Shown here piece by piece: positions 35,256-46,164 of a stretch of 64,000 bases of DNA. The stretch is from Dolomedes plantarius. Lineage: Eukaryota; Arthropoda; Arachnida; Araneae; Dolomedidae. Every line of letters starts with the position of its first letter. The stretch's first letter is position 1. Location of the stretch: positions 61,875,619 to 61,939,618 of the forward strand of contig OU015501.1 in the NCBI GenBank assembly GCA_907164885.2, in the 5' to 3' direction. The notes under the pieces are model-generated. The model ran no database searches. It was not told the origin of the DNA and saw nothing but the letters and a program-made list of their open reading frames with translations. The position numbers were made by a program, and so were the translations under genes.

Positions 35256-37076
35256 TGATTCGAGGTGCCTCTAGAGAATTAGACACGATTCAATCAGAAG
35301 GTTTTTTAATAAATATTTATTTGGACAACACAAAGAACATTTCAAGAACGACACTCGGCATAACACGTACAAGTGAGATATTTACTCCTCGACTGTCACT
35401 TGACGGCGCGCATCTCCCTAAGTGAAGGGGGGGGGGGGGGAGAACTGATGTCTCATGGTTCGCCCCTCACGGATTGGAGCGGCAACACTACACATATACA
35501 CACACACTCGATTCTTGTTTTGCAAGTTTTTTTTCGTTTCGTGCACGGTTTTGAAACACTAAAACGGTCCAAGAAAAGTATCCGATTATATTTTTGTACT
35601 TTTTTTTTAGTTTAACAGAGTAAAAAAATCTAAAAAGAATGAAAGAGATTGCGTTGCAATGTAGCTTATTGTCGTATTGCCTATCCGGATTTTAGATTTC
35701 TTGGGAGTGAATCGTAGTTTATTTGGGTTAGTACTTATTAATTTATAATTAAAGTTATTTGGTTGCGTTGTGTTTAAGTTATTTTGTTGAATCCAACCCA
35801 AAGCTCTGGACATCAATTGGCAATAACGAACATATCAATTAACCGTAAATTAAACAAACTCATTAAATTTAAAATAAATCATAATTTATTTACAAAATAT
35901 TAATATTTACAAATTTTGCGAACAAACATTGAAATATTCAATTATTTGCGTTACACCAATTTCAATTATGAGCTTAGACAATTATTTTATTATAATCTCT
36001 ATCAAATATGCACCTCACTACCTTTTTAGGATTAGGGAGCGTAAAGACCTATAACCATAATTCATAAATTTGACTCTAACAAAAATTATCTAAAATTCCT
36101 TTTCTATAACTCTAATACACCAAACCAACTCGAAAACCGTGGGAACTGAACAAATAAAAAAAAGTGCAAAAAAAACTCACTCTGTTTGCTGATTGTTGAC
36201 ATTTCATTCACTGCGATGGGGTCCGGGTTTTTGGAAACCTTTCTTATCATGGGGCAGTCATGTCTTGCTTTATGATGAGGAAAACCTTTCGATGTCTGGC
36301 GGGATATCTAAGTAGTCTCCACTCTATGACTTTATCCACTCTTGTCTCAAACTCGGGTACGGCCTTTCACTGTGTTGACGGTCTATAAAATCTATGTGTA
36401 AATCTTAGATGCGAGCTCCACTTCAATTTTTGACAATTTGCTTCTTTCACTTTACTTAGATGCTGGCGCCACTCAACTGACTGCCGATTTATACCTTCTA
36501 ACAATTTCACTCGCCTCCGAACTTCGACTCCAAATTCTATTTTAGACAACACAGGGGTGAGGGGACTCAAAAGCTTCCCCGTCAACAACTCAAACTCAAT
36601 GCTACGAAAAATCACAGGGGAACGGGGACTCTATAGCTTCCCCGGCAAAATGCTTCATCTCCTTTTCAAACTCTGATCCACGTATATATTTTCTTTCATC
36701 CGCTTTGTCTAAATTTAATCCCGCCTTCTCATAAAACCTCTAGCCATTCCACGACACTGCAATGTTTTTATTCGTCTATCCAAAAATCAAAATCTTCGAT
36801 TCGATGTCTCTCTCCAAACCGCACACACCCCCATCAGGCCGACCGCACAGACCTCCCACGTAAGCTGCAGAAGACCTCACACTCGGACCCCATAAATTGT
36901 TCACAATAGCGTATTCTATTTTAACTTCATCCGTGGCTCCAACCCCGCTAATCTTGTCTGGGATCGAAAACCACAGACAAACCGCTTTCGTCAACCTTCT
37001 CTCCTGCCCAAACATAAAAGAAACCGTCTTACTCTTTAATTAAAAAGTCTTCTACGCCGGTATCCTTATCCAAAAA
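35254..37076. other. Unassigned, less AT-rich DNA with weak minus-strand frames
   Basis: A run of 13 G at 35428-35440. On the minus strand, frames of 79 codons (37015-36776, KAVCLWFSIPDKISG) and 82 codons (36615-36367) have balanced composition but no match I know. Two CTC...AGCTTCCCCG words recur at about 36560-36585 and 36630-36645. It may be a decayed retroelement. I do not call genes. Confidence 0.3.
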
Positions 37077-37152
37077 TGTAATGTTGCCGCCTTTAAATAT
37101 TTCTTCTCAATATTTCAATAACTTTTATTCAAATTAAAGGCGCATCATTACA
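37077..37152. repeat. Small imperfect inverted repeat (MITE-like)
   Basis: TGTAATGTTGCCGCCTTTAA on the left and, read inward from the right, TGTAATGATGCGCCTTTAA, in a 76-bp unit. No target duplication is evident. Confidence 0.45.
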
Positions 37153-39180
37153 CTTATGTTGCATGCAATGTTATCAGACAGTATTTCAGAGAATGTAGAT
37201 GATTCCACGTTAGTTTATAGCAGTGATGTAGAAGGGGTTCCACTATCTGCAAGTACAATTCTAGAAGGCCTCCAACTAGCCAATAAACTTGGAAATCATT
37301 TTCCTACCAATTATGACTATGTGGAACAAAATATGCAGTTCCAATATGATTTAAAAATAATTATGACACGCAATGAAGAATCATATAAAGAACTAACAAA
37401 AACAAAAGCACGGAATCACACACAGCTTGACTCCCATAAAAGAATGATATAAAGGTGATATTCTAACGCGACAGCGAGGTGCCAGAAAGAGATACGAAAA
37501 TAGCTATGTAAAGGGAAAGACAATTATTAAGGTCTTCTGATTGGAAGAATATTCATAGAGGGTAACCCCTTTCCTAATAACACAGGTGAATGCCCCCCCC
37601 CCCAAAAAAAAAAAAAAAAAAAAAAAGAAAATTCGAATGAGGCATCCCCTTAAGTGTGTGTACATGAAATATCATTTAAAGACATTAATATGGAAGAGGT
37701 CATTTAAATTCAGGAAGATAGAAAATAAATGAGAAATAACTATTACTGAAAATTTAATAAGCATCATGGAGGTGAAAACATATCGAATGATACACGAGAA
37801 AACTCCACGGATACACCGAGCACTAGAGAAGTTGCACGCAGCATGTCACATCTCAACTCTTTCAGATTTTACTTCTTGTTTGGTGCGGAAAGGCAAAACA
37901 TTGCTTCACTTAACATGACATTCACTTAACGAGCATTTTTACAGCTTATCGAATAAATTGCTATCTGATTCCGCAAAATATTTAGGTACTGCATCTAAAC
38001 GTAGTTACATAACTAAATTAAACTTCCAGGTAAATCCTGAAAAGATTTATTCATTGAGTGATCCTTATTTATTGACAGAGGAAGAGCGGAGTTATGATAC
38101 AAGGTGGTGGCTTCAAGTAATGCAACAAGAATTTTCAGTAAAATCTAGAATTAATTTTCTCTCTGAGTTCTTTAAAGTAACTGATAAGTAAAATTTTCCA
38201 TCAGTTTTTATGATTGTAAAATCTAAGTATTATTCCAGGGTTAATAATTTAAACGTACCTTGATAATGTACATCTTTATTGATGTTTTCATTATTTAAAC
38301 AAAATGATTAAGAAAAACCTTGTGTATAATCTTTATCAAGTGAGCAAAGTTACTTTATTTCAAAACTAAATACAATCCATATTTTTAAGTTAATATTATC
38401 AAATTATATTGTCTTTTTCCAGTGTCAAACTTATTTTATTTTTTAAAGAGTATATACTCTTTAATGGTATTTTATAGAGTTTAAGAAAGTACTTTTAAGC
38501 ATGAAACTATGTTAAGAAAGCACAAACTGGCTCAAAATTAATATTGTAAATTTCTGAGGTTAGGGGGGAAATTACTAAGGACAGTGCTTACATAGCTAAG
38601 AACGCATCAAGCTTGAAAAATTATTTTCCACTTCCTTTCTATAAAAAGACTGGGACAGCCATACATCATCAACGTGTCACAGAGTTTAGAACGTAAATGT
38701 TGTATGTTTACAGACAAAAGTGAACTACAAAACATTTATTACAATATATAAAAGTTCAAAATGATTGAATAGGTATGTCACGAGAAGTTAAAGATTTTAA
38801 GTTTTAATAAACACTACTACTGTCCAAAATACCTAAAATAATTATTACGTTTATAAACGTAAATTAATAACGGTGTAATATTCATGAGAGGAAGTAATCT
38901 AAGGAATGAACCTTAATCATCGCTTATAAAATGTGTGTATTACTAAAATTCATGCGGAAATACACGCTGTCAAAATACTTCGAATGACAAAATTCTCAGC
39001 GAGAGGGTGATCATATTATTTTAAACCTTTATAAAATGGGGAAAAAACTGGTTAAAATACCTCTTACATGCTATTGATATGAGGAATTTTATAAATTAAC
39101 CTGAATTATTTATCTCAAAATGAAGGTATTCTCCAAAAACACATGCAAACGCATAGTAATGACATCTCCGTTCTGCCTTT
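37153..39180. other. Unassigned DNA
   Basis: Plus-strand frames of 98 codons (37156-37452) and 77 codons (37958-38191, with YLLTEEERSYDTRWWLQ) look somewhat protein-like but match nothing I know. C and A homopolymers lie at 37586-37624. The remainder is AT-rich. Confidence 0.3.
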
Positions 39181-39189
39181 CGATATCCA

Positions 39190-39414
39190 CGGACATCCAC
39201 GTGATCACAGCAGACGAAAATTGACGAAAAGTGACGTTAGAACGTTCCGTTTTATAGAAAAAGAAGAATACGACATCGGAGTGAGGCGGCCATCTTGGAG
39301 ACCTTTAGAGAACAAAACTAAAAAACCCTATGGAGATTAACATGGCCACTATTTTGCGGAGACTTTTATTCGAAATCTATTCATACTTAGCGGATTTGCT
39401 ACTATGTAAACCTT
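39190..39414 (+). promoter_or_regulatory. Promoter-like segment cut by the LTR element
   Basis: Within 110 bp are an E-box CACGTG (39198-39203), a CRE-like TGACGTTA (39232-39239) and a YY1-like GCGGCCATCTTGG (39286-39298). An ATGGCC in fair context follows at 39341. That frame runs 24 codons to the LTR at 39415. Without the insertion it would end after 30 codons, or could splice at CTAT|GTAAAC (39404-39409). This is motif-based and speculative. Confidence 0.3.
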
Positions 39415-39637
39415 TGTGGTGACTCCATGTTCATAAATATTTTCACCTCCAAAATTTCCCTGTTTTGGATTGGCAACACTGTCTGTTTATGTTCGCGCGT
39501 TTCGATTCTCTTTGCTAGCTGCGACGATGTCTCTCGCTTAGCTAGAGGCAATTAGCAATATGAGTGTGTTGTAAATAAAGTGTAAATAATATAAAAATTA
39601 TATTTCCTTGAACATCAGTACATCAACATACGCCTCA
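39415..39637 (+). repeat. 5' LTR
   Basis: TG...CA ended, 223 bp. An AATAAA lies at about 39577-39582. It has no obvious TATA box, so the promoter may be of the initiator type. Confidence 0.95.
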
Positions 39638-39839
39638 CTGGTGAATACCGGACTTGGAACATTTTATTCTGTTTATTAGAGTGTTTACTTCTGATTTAGA
39701 TCATCAGCAATCGTCCCGCCAACTGTCTACGATTCTAGCACTTACCGTCTGCTGCGTAGTAGTATTTCGGATTCGAAGTGAGTGTTTCATTTTTGTTTTC
39801 TTTGGTCGCAGAATTTTTTTTTTTACCTTTTAAATCATT

Positions 39840-40631
39840 ATGGCTTTAGATGATTCAAATCTGGGTGTTGACAAAATAGGAATGAAAGTTCCGCAGTTTT
39901 CTCCAACAAATGTTAAGTTATATTTTGCTCAGCTTGAAGCTAATTTCGGTATAGCGAATATCACAGAGGAGAAAACCAAATTCAGTTATTTAATAGCTGC
40001 TATCGATACTGAATATTTGAAATATGTATCGGATGTTGTTTTTACGCCACCTGCGCAAGATCCTTATTCCGTTTTGAAAACCAAACTATTAGAACAATTT
40101 GAACATTCGGAAAATAAAAAGTTAAAAACTTTGTTACAGGATTTAGTACTTGGCGATAAGAAGCCATCGCAGTTATTACATGAGATGAGAGAGCTAAGCA
40201 ACAATAAATTGGATGATTCTTTTCTAAAAAATTTGTGGTTAGGTCATTTACCGAACAATATGCAGATAATTTTAGCTGCGAGTACAGGCACTTTATCACA
40301 GCTTGCAATGCTGGCTGATAAAATTGCTGAAGTAGTACAAACTCCTTCTATAGCAGCTGTAACTCATAATAACAGTGGTAGAGATGTAGGTAGTAGTGAA
40401 ACCATTGCAAGATTGGAACGTCAGGTTCATGATTTGACCATTAAGCTTGACAAATTGTGTACTCGTCAGTCACGTGCTCGAAAATTTTCGTCATCGCGCT
40501 CTCTCAGTAAATCTGGTCATCGATCAGCTAAGGATTCTTCAAATACACAAGGTGCGTGCTGGTATCATCGTACTTTTGCTGAAAGAGCAACTAAATGTAG
40601 ATCCCCCTGTACCTTTAACTCAAAAAACTAA
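39840..40631 (+). CDS. Gag of the LTR retrotransposon
   Basis: 263 residues from MALDDSNLGVDKIGMKVPQF. The N-terminal half is capsid-like (VKLYFAQLEANFGIANITEE; LLHEMRELSNNKLDD). Around residues 190-205 is a short coiled coil (ARLERQVHDLTIKLDKL). A basic Ser/Arg-rich stretch then leads to a zinc knuckle C240-x2-H243-x9-C253-x3-C257. This is a CHCC knuckle, not the usual CCHC. Gag builds the particle and binds element RNA. The last codons, TCA AAA AAC TAA, hold a frameshift heptamer, so a fraction of ribosomes should continue into pol. Intact. Confidence 0.93.
   Translation: MALDDSNLGVDKIGMKVPQFSPTNVKLYFAQLEANFGIANITEEKTKFSYLIAAIDTEYLKYVSDVVFTPPAQDPYSVLKTKLLEQFEHSENKKLKTLLQDLVLGDKKPSQLLHEMRELSNNKLDDSFLKNLWLGHLPNNMQIILAASTGTLSQLAMLADKIAEVVQTPSIAAVTHNNSGRDVGSSETIARLERQVHDLTIKLDKLCTRQSRARKFSSSRSLSKSGHRSAKDSSNTQGACWYHRTFAERATKCRSPCTFNSKN
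40622..40628 (+). promoter_or_regulatory. Programmed -1 ribosomal frameshift site, A AAA AAC
   Basis: The heptamer is in the correct phase for gag (TCA AAA AAC) and the gag stop TAA follows at once (40629-40631). Slipping back one base enters the pol frame, which is closed by TAA at 40616-40618 just upstream and open afterwards. A AAA AAC is a known efficient slippery sequence in retroviruses. I did not identify a downstream pseudoknot. Confidence 0.85.
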
Positions 40632-43600
40632 CAAAGCTGTCAGTAAGCACGGCGTTTACTGCACAGTTTTCTGGAAATCGTCGTCTTTTCATTAATGATA
40701 CTTCCACAGGCGCGCAGTTTTTAGTTGATACCGGAAGTGACGTCAGCTGCTGGCCTCAAGACCGCTATAAAAATAGAAATGCGACTCCTTTATTATTGTC
40801 GGCCGCGAACGGCTCTAATATCAAAACTTTTGGGACTAAATTATTATCACTTAACCTTGGTTTACGCCGAGATTTTAAATGGCAATTTATTATTGCAGAT
40901 GTTGGTAAACCAATCATTGGAGCCGATTTTCTTCAACATTTTGGACTTATCGTTGATATCAAACGCAAAATTCTTATAGATCCACTTACATCTCTCACTT
41001 CTTCCGGTCGAACCCTAAAATGTTCTTTACCTTCAATTAAAAGCATATCTGGTTCTTCCAAATTTCATGACATTCTAAACGAATTCAAAATTCTTACTCA
41101 AGTTAATTCTCATTCGCCTGATGAAGTTTCTCACACTACATTTCATTATATTCAGACTTCTGGACCCCCTGTTCAAGCGCGAGCTCGGCGTTTGCACCCG
41201 GCAAAATATAAAATCGCTAAAAATGAATTCGAATACATGCTTGAACGTGGTATTTGTCGCCCTTCTCGTAGTAATTGGTCCAGCCCACTGCATATGGTCC
41301 CTAAAGCTTCTGGTGAATGGCGACCAACAGGGGACTATAGACAATTAAATAAGATTACTCGCAAAGACCGCTATCCCCTGCCTTACTTAAAAGATTTTGC
41401 ACAGCAACTTCATAATACCACAATCTTTTCCAAAATCGATCTACTTAAGGCTTTCCATCAGATCCCAGTAAATCCTGACGACGTTTGTAAAACTGCCATA
41501 ATAACACCTTTTGGTTTGTATGAGTTCCCATACATGAACTTTGGCCTTTGTGGGGCTGCCCAAACTTTCCAGAGATTTATGGATGAAGTAGTTCGTGGGC
41601 TAAATTTTTGTTTTGTCTACATCGACGATATCCTTGTGGCTAGCGCTGACGAAGCTGAACATGAAACACATCTCCGAATACTCTTTCAGCGTTTCAAAGA
41701 TTACGGCATAAAAATTAATGCAGGAAAATGTGTTTTCGGCGTCTCTGAAATTTCCTTCTTGGGACATGTTATTACTAAATCAGGATTCAAACCATTACCT
41801 GGTCGCGTTGAAGCCATTCTTCAGTTTAGTAAACCAACTACCGTAAAAGGTCTACGTCAGTTTTTAGGCATGTTAAATTTTTATCATTCTTTCTTACCTA
41901 ACATCGCTGCTACTCAAATACCGCTTAATACCTTTTTACATGGTAGTGATCGTAAAGGCAAAACTGATATTATATGGACAGAGGAAGCCATTTCTGCTTT
42001 TGAGAAATGTAAAGCAATGTTAGCATCAGCTACTCTTTTACATTTTCCCTCTCCGGATGCTAACTTGGCATTACTTACAGATTGTAGTAATCTTGCCATG
42101 GGAGCTGCTTTACATGAAATCACACCCGAAGGAGCCAAGCCATTGGGTTTCTTCTCTAAAAAGCTAACTGCAGCGCAACAGAATTATTCGACTTATGACC
42201 GTGAACTTTTAGCTGTATATTCTGCCATAGTTCATTTTCGATACATGTTGGAAGCGCGATCTTTTATTGTTTATACTGATCATAAACCTCTAACCTTTGC
42301 GTTTGCTCGGACAGAGGATTCTAAAGCATCCCCTAGACGTTTGAGGCAACTAGATTTTATCTCGCAATTCTCCACCGACATTCGATATGTCACTGGAAAG
42401 AATAATTTCATAGCCGATACTCTATCCCGTATAGAGGAGATAACACTTCCGTCTACAATAGACATGGAATCCTTAGCTGACGCACAAACTACTGATCTCG
42501 GCTTCCCAGAAATTTTGGCTAACACGGAGAAAAATTCCTTGCTACCAAAACAATTTCCTATTCCAAATTCTGATAAACTTTTGTTTTGTGATACTTCTAC
42601 CTCTAAAATTCGACCTATTGTTCCTTCTACCTTTCGTAAAGTTGTTTTTGATGCTGTCCATGGATTATCACATCCAGGCATTCGAGCAACCACAAAGCTC
42701 ATTTCCCTTCGCTATGTCTGGCCGAATATGAACGACGATATTAAATTATGGTGTCGCACATGCGTGCACTGTCAACGAACGAAAGTTCATAAGCATACTG
42801 TCACACCTTATGGTAACTTCACCCTCCCTGAAGGTAGGTTTAAACACATGCATATTGACCTTGTTGGCCCTTTGCCAACTTGCCGTGGTTTCACTTACTG
42901 TTTAACAGTTGTTGACCGCTTTACTCGTTGGCCCGAGGTTATTCCTATAACCGATATAACTGCGGAGACAGTTGCTAAAGCATTATACTTTAACTGGATT
43001 GCGCGGTTTGGTACCCCAGTGCGTGTTACCAGCGACCAGAGAAAACAATTTGAATCGTCACTATTTCGAGCTTTTGCTTCACTTTTTGGCATTCAAATCC
43101 ATCGTTCCTCTGCGTACAATCCAAAATGCAATGGGATGGTTGAACGCCTACATCGACCATTAAAACAGGCCATTATGTGCCTATCGCATCTCAATTGGGT
43201 TGATGCACTTTCTCCAGTACTTTTAGGCCTCCGATCTGTGTACAGAGAGGACCTTAAAGCGTCATCTGCAGATCTTGTCTATGGTGAGACAATTCGTCTA
43301 CCTGGGGACTTTTATGATGATACTACCCTTCCTCCATTGACACCAGCTTTTATTGAAACTCTCCATAATGTCATCCGGGAAACACGTCCATGTGCTGCTT
43401 CTCGTCATGGTATATCCAAGTTATATGTGCCGAAAGACTTCGAGACTTGCAGTCATGTCTTTCTCCGACACGATGCAGTTCGTCGCTCCTTGCAACCTCA
43501 GTATGACGGACCATTTCAGGTTGTCAAGCGTTTACCAAAAGACTTCGTAATTTCTGTCAACGGTACTGAAAAAACTGTGTCCATCGACAGACTGAAACCA

Positions 43601-43732
43601 GCATATTTATTATGTACGGATAGTGACAACACAGTTATTTCAACGACAACCACTCCAATACGTCCCAGCACAACTGTGACTCGTTCCGGTAGAAAAGTAC
43701 ATTTTCCTAAACGATTCGTCTTCACTGATTGA
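40628..43732 (+). CDS. Pol polyprotein (protease, reverse transcriptase, RNase H, integrase)
   Basis: Entered by -1 frameshift, so it has no start codon of its own; about 1034 residues. Protease: LVDTGSDVSCW at about 40718-40750. Reverse transcriptase: GDYRQLNKITRKDRYPLP and catalytic YIDD at 41618-41629. RNase H: TDCSNLAMGAAL, YDREL, TDHKPL and IADTLSR. Integrase: a zinc finger with HGLSH and CRTCVHCQ, then catalytic HIDLVGP, TSDQ and NGMVERLHR. Near the end YDGPFQVVKRL forms a GPF module. Stop at 43732, 18 bp before the 3' LTR. No envelope gene. No stops or frameshifts, so the copy could be active. Confidence 0.95.
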   Translation, partial: LTKLSVSTAFTAQFSGNRRLFINDTSTGAQFLVDTGSDVSCWPQDRYKNRNATPLLLSAANGSNIKTFGTKLLSLNLGLRRDFKWQFIIADVGKPIIGADFLQHFGLIVDIKRKILIDPLTSLTSSGRTLKCSLPSIKSISGSSKFHDILNEFKILTQVNSHSPDEVSHTTFHYIQTSGPPVQARARRLHPAKYKIAKNEFEYMLERGICRPSRSNWSSPLHMVPKASGEWRPTGDYRQLNKITRKDRYPLPYLKDFAQQLHNTTIFSKIDLLKAFHQIPVNPDDVCKTAIITPFGLYEFPYMNFGLCGAAQTFQRFMDEVVRGLNFCFVYIDDILVASADEAEHETHLRILFQRFKDYGIKINAGKCVFGVSEISFLGHVITKSGFKPLPGRVEAILQFSKPTTVKGLRQFLGMLNFYHSFLPNIAATQIPLNTFLHGSDRKGKTDIIWTEEAISAFEKCKAMLASATLLHFPSPDANLALLTDCSNLAMGAALHEITPEGAKPLGFFSKKLTAAQQNYSTYDRELLAVYSAIVHFRYMLEARSFIVYTDHKPLTFAFARTEDSKASPRRLRQLDFISQFSTDIRYVTGKNNFIADTLSRIEEITLPSTIDMESLADAQTTDLGFPEILANTEKNSLLPKQFPIPNSDKLLFCDTSTSKIRPIVPSTFRKVVFDAVHGLSHPGIRATTKLISLRYVWPNMNDDIKLWCRTCVHCQRTKVHKHTVTPYGNFTLPEGRFKHMHIDLVGPLPTCRGFTYCLTVVDRFTRWPEVIPITDITAETVAKALYFNWIARFGTPVRVTSDQRKQFESSLFRAFASLFGIQIHRSSAYNPKCNGMVERLHRPLKQAIMCLSHLNWVDALSPVLLGLRSVYREDLKASSADLVYGETIRLPGDFYDDTTLPPLTPAFIETLHNVIRETRPCAASRHGISKLYVPKDFETCSHVFLRHDAVRRSLQPQYDGPFQVVKRLPKDFVISVNGTEKTVSIDRLKPAYLLCTDSDNTVISTTTTPIRPSTTVTRSGRKVHFPKRFVFTD

Positions 43733-43750
43733 AGACTAGGAGGGGAGTGA

Positions 43751-43973
43751 TGTGGTGACTCCATGTTCATAAATATTTTCACCTCCAAAATTTCCCTGTT
43801 TTGGATTGGCAACACTGTCTGTTTATGTTCGCGCGTTTCGATTCTCTTTGCTAGCTGCGACGATGTCTCTCGCTTAGCTAGAGGCAATTAGCAATATGAG
43901 TGTGTTGTAAATAAAGTGTAAATAATATAAAAATTATATTTCCTTGAACATCAGTACATCAACATACGCCTCA
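43751..43973 (+). repeat. 3' LTR
   Basis: Reads base for base like the 5' LTR over 223 bp by eye. It follows the polypurine tract directly. Confidence 0.95.
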
Positions 43974-43977
43974 CCTT

Positions 43978-46162
43978 TAAATATTGAAGATCTGTGATTT
44001 TTGAAAAGATTACGCCTGGAAATGCCGTTTTTAACGAGAAAAAGAATAAATAGTTTTCAGTTTCGAATGTTGCTATGCCAAAATCTGCCAAGAAGGCGAT
44101 ATCCGTATTCAAATAGAATATTATGACAACCCTTGTATGGCAACCTTGTATATCAAAACTGTACGAAAAAGATGCCAAATCATTTTAAGATTGTTAAAAA
44201 AGTTCGTATTCTTGTGAGAGTGACGAGTGTGTGTCTACGAAAGATATTGATACTTTTTGTGCGAAAATTTCAACTTAATCAAACGAGAGGATTAAGATGC
44301 TCTTAAGCCTTCTCAATTATAGACGTTCTATTACGACTTGTCTGGATTAATACATGCTTGTGTTCATGCATCAATGAAAAATTAAAATTTACCATGTTGT
44401 GTTTAATTTTGTTGCTCATTCTTTTTTCTCAAATCTTGGTTTGCATTTTTAAAAACTCAACATGCTCTGTTAGAGATCAGTAAGTATTTAGAGATATTTA
44501 TAAATTCGACTTTTTTGATTTGAAGCATTTTAAATTCTCCCCCTCTCGATAACTTTCGAAGAACTTTCCTGAAGGTTTTTGAAATCAATAAATAATCATC
44601 GTTTGATTAAGTGCGAAATGTGACGTTTATATACTATAGGTCATAATTAAAAGAATTAAAATGCTTTATTGCATAAAACGAAATTGTTTGTTTTTATTAA
44701 CTGCTAATGCAACTAGTCTCTCATACCTAGCTAGCTGGTGTTACACTTTTGAATAGATTAAATTATATTTATTTTTAAGTGTTAAGTCTTGCTGGCTGAT
44801 GAATTAAAAATGTATATATACCATGAGATAATTTACAGGATTCTTGAAATCTAACTATCAAGATATAAATGTATTGTTTATTTTATTTTGTCTTTGCTAT
44901 CATAAAAATTCTTTAATTGTAAAATTTTAGTATTTCTTCAGATTAATACTGGATAATTTCATGTGGGATATTTTGTCAATAATACACTCATTTTAGAGAA
45001 GTAATTTAATAGTTAATGATAAAATTTCACCCATGGCTCACCCAGTTACTCTTGTCTACAAATTACAATATGTTTATAAATTATGAACACAAAACAGAAA
45101 GTGAATTTTATGCACAAAACAGAATTGCTTTAGACTGTCTTGCAATATGATATGTATTAATACACAGGATTAAGTATCAAATTTATTACTGATCACCGAA
45201 AAATAAATTTTAATTTTTACAAATTTATATTGGAGGTCTGAAATAAGTGAGATGGAATTTGAGAGCAAATAAATGATAGCAAATAATCTGCTAATACCAA
45301 TGATTAAAATTCTAAATAATATAAGTTTTAAATAGTATAAGTTTTAAATAATATAAATTTTAAATAACATAAATTTAATGGTTAATTTTTAAATATATTT
45401 TATTCATGTAGTCGTCAGAAATGTATGACACTTGCTGAAAATTATTTTTATTATAAACATAGATTTTCATAGGTAATTGCAGTATGTTAAAAATCCCGAA
45501 CTGTTTAGAAAATTTAAAGCATTTTGATGAAGTTCTTGAGTTTTTAGATATAAAATGGAAGTCAATTCAAACTTTTGAAAATTGGATCATAATTCTGACT
45601 TCATGGCTATATCTTTCAGAAAGAGCAAGAAGCATAGTTACATAAATTTTGATCTTTGATGCTTGTCAGAATGAGGAAATGGCGTAATTATATATTTTAG
45701 TCATGAAATATGGGGCATACTATTGAGTTTACTAATATTTGAGAAAGGCTAACAACGAATAAAAATACGAAAACTCTATCTATATTGCTTGTCAAGTTTC
45801 AAACAGACCAAGCTAAATAATTTCAACAATCAATAAATTAATTATCGACTAAAACTTAAAAAGTTAATTTTATACACAACACAGAATTACCAGAATATAA
45901 TAAAGAAATATTGATATAATTCAGCCCACTTTTTTCTTTACAATAAGATATTCAGTGGGAAATGGAAAAATTAGATACAGTGCTTCTAATTCTGATGACT
46001 GCACTCAACAGCAAAACAAAGCTTATTTAAATAAAGTGTGAGGTAACAAATTCAGTTTTGTTCTGAACGTAAACTAGTTTTATGATAAATTGTATTTAGT
46101 TTTTGTAGAAATATAAAATTTTTGTAGAAATATAAAATCCCCATTTAATTGGAAACTTTTTT
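43978..46162. other. Gene-free AT-rich DNA
   Basis: More than 2 kb without a supported gene or element. A short tandem run of 'aataatataagtttta' type words lies near 45310-45380. Confidence 0.5.
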
Positions 46163-46164
46163 TA

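Larger units (their letters stand above)
39415..43973 (+). mobile_element. Complete Ty3/gypsy-type LTR retrotransposon
   Basis: 4559 bp with 223-bp LTRs that read as identical, a CCTT target duplication on both sides (39411-39414 and 43974-43977, perhaps ACCTT), intact gag and pol, and a purine-rich tract (AGGAGGGGAGTGA, about 43738-43750) before the 3' LTR. The base run after the 5' LTR, starting TGGTGAATACC at 39639, is the expected primer site. Gag CHCC knuckle and pol sequence suggest the CsRn1/Kabuki-like group of Ty3/gypsy, whose members prime with tRNA-Trp. TGGTGA would fit but the rest does not match well. Identical LTRs mean a very young copy. Confidence 0.95.

Noticed and set aside
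40447..40979. Plus-strand frames overlapping the gag-pol junction in the third frame
   Set aside because: They do not encode protease or other pol motifs; DTGS lies in the -1 frame that continues to the pol stop.
42280..42702. 140-codon minus-strand frame inside pol
   Set aside because: Antisense sh­adow of the reverse transcriptase and RNase H region. No motif of its own.
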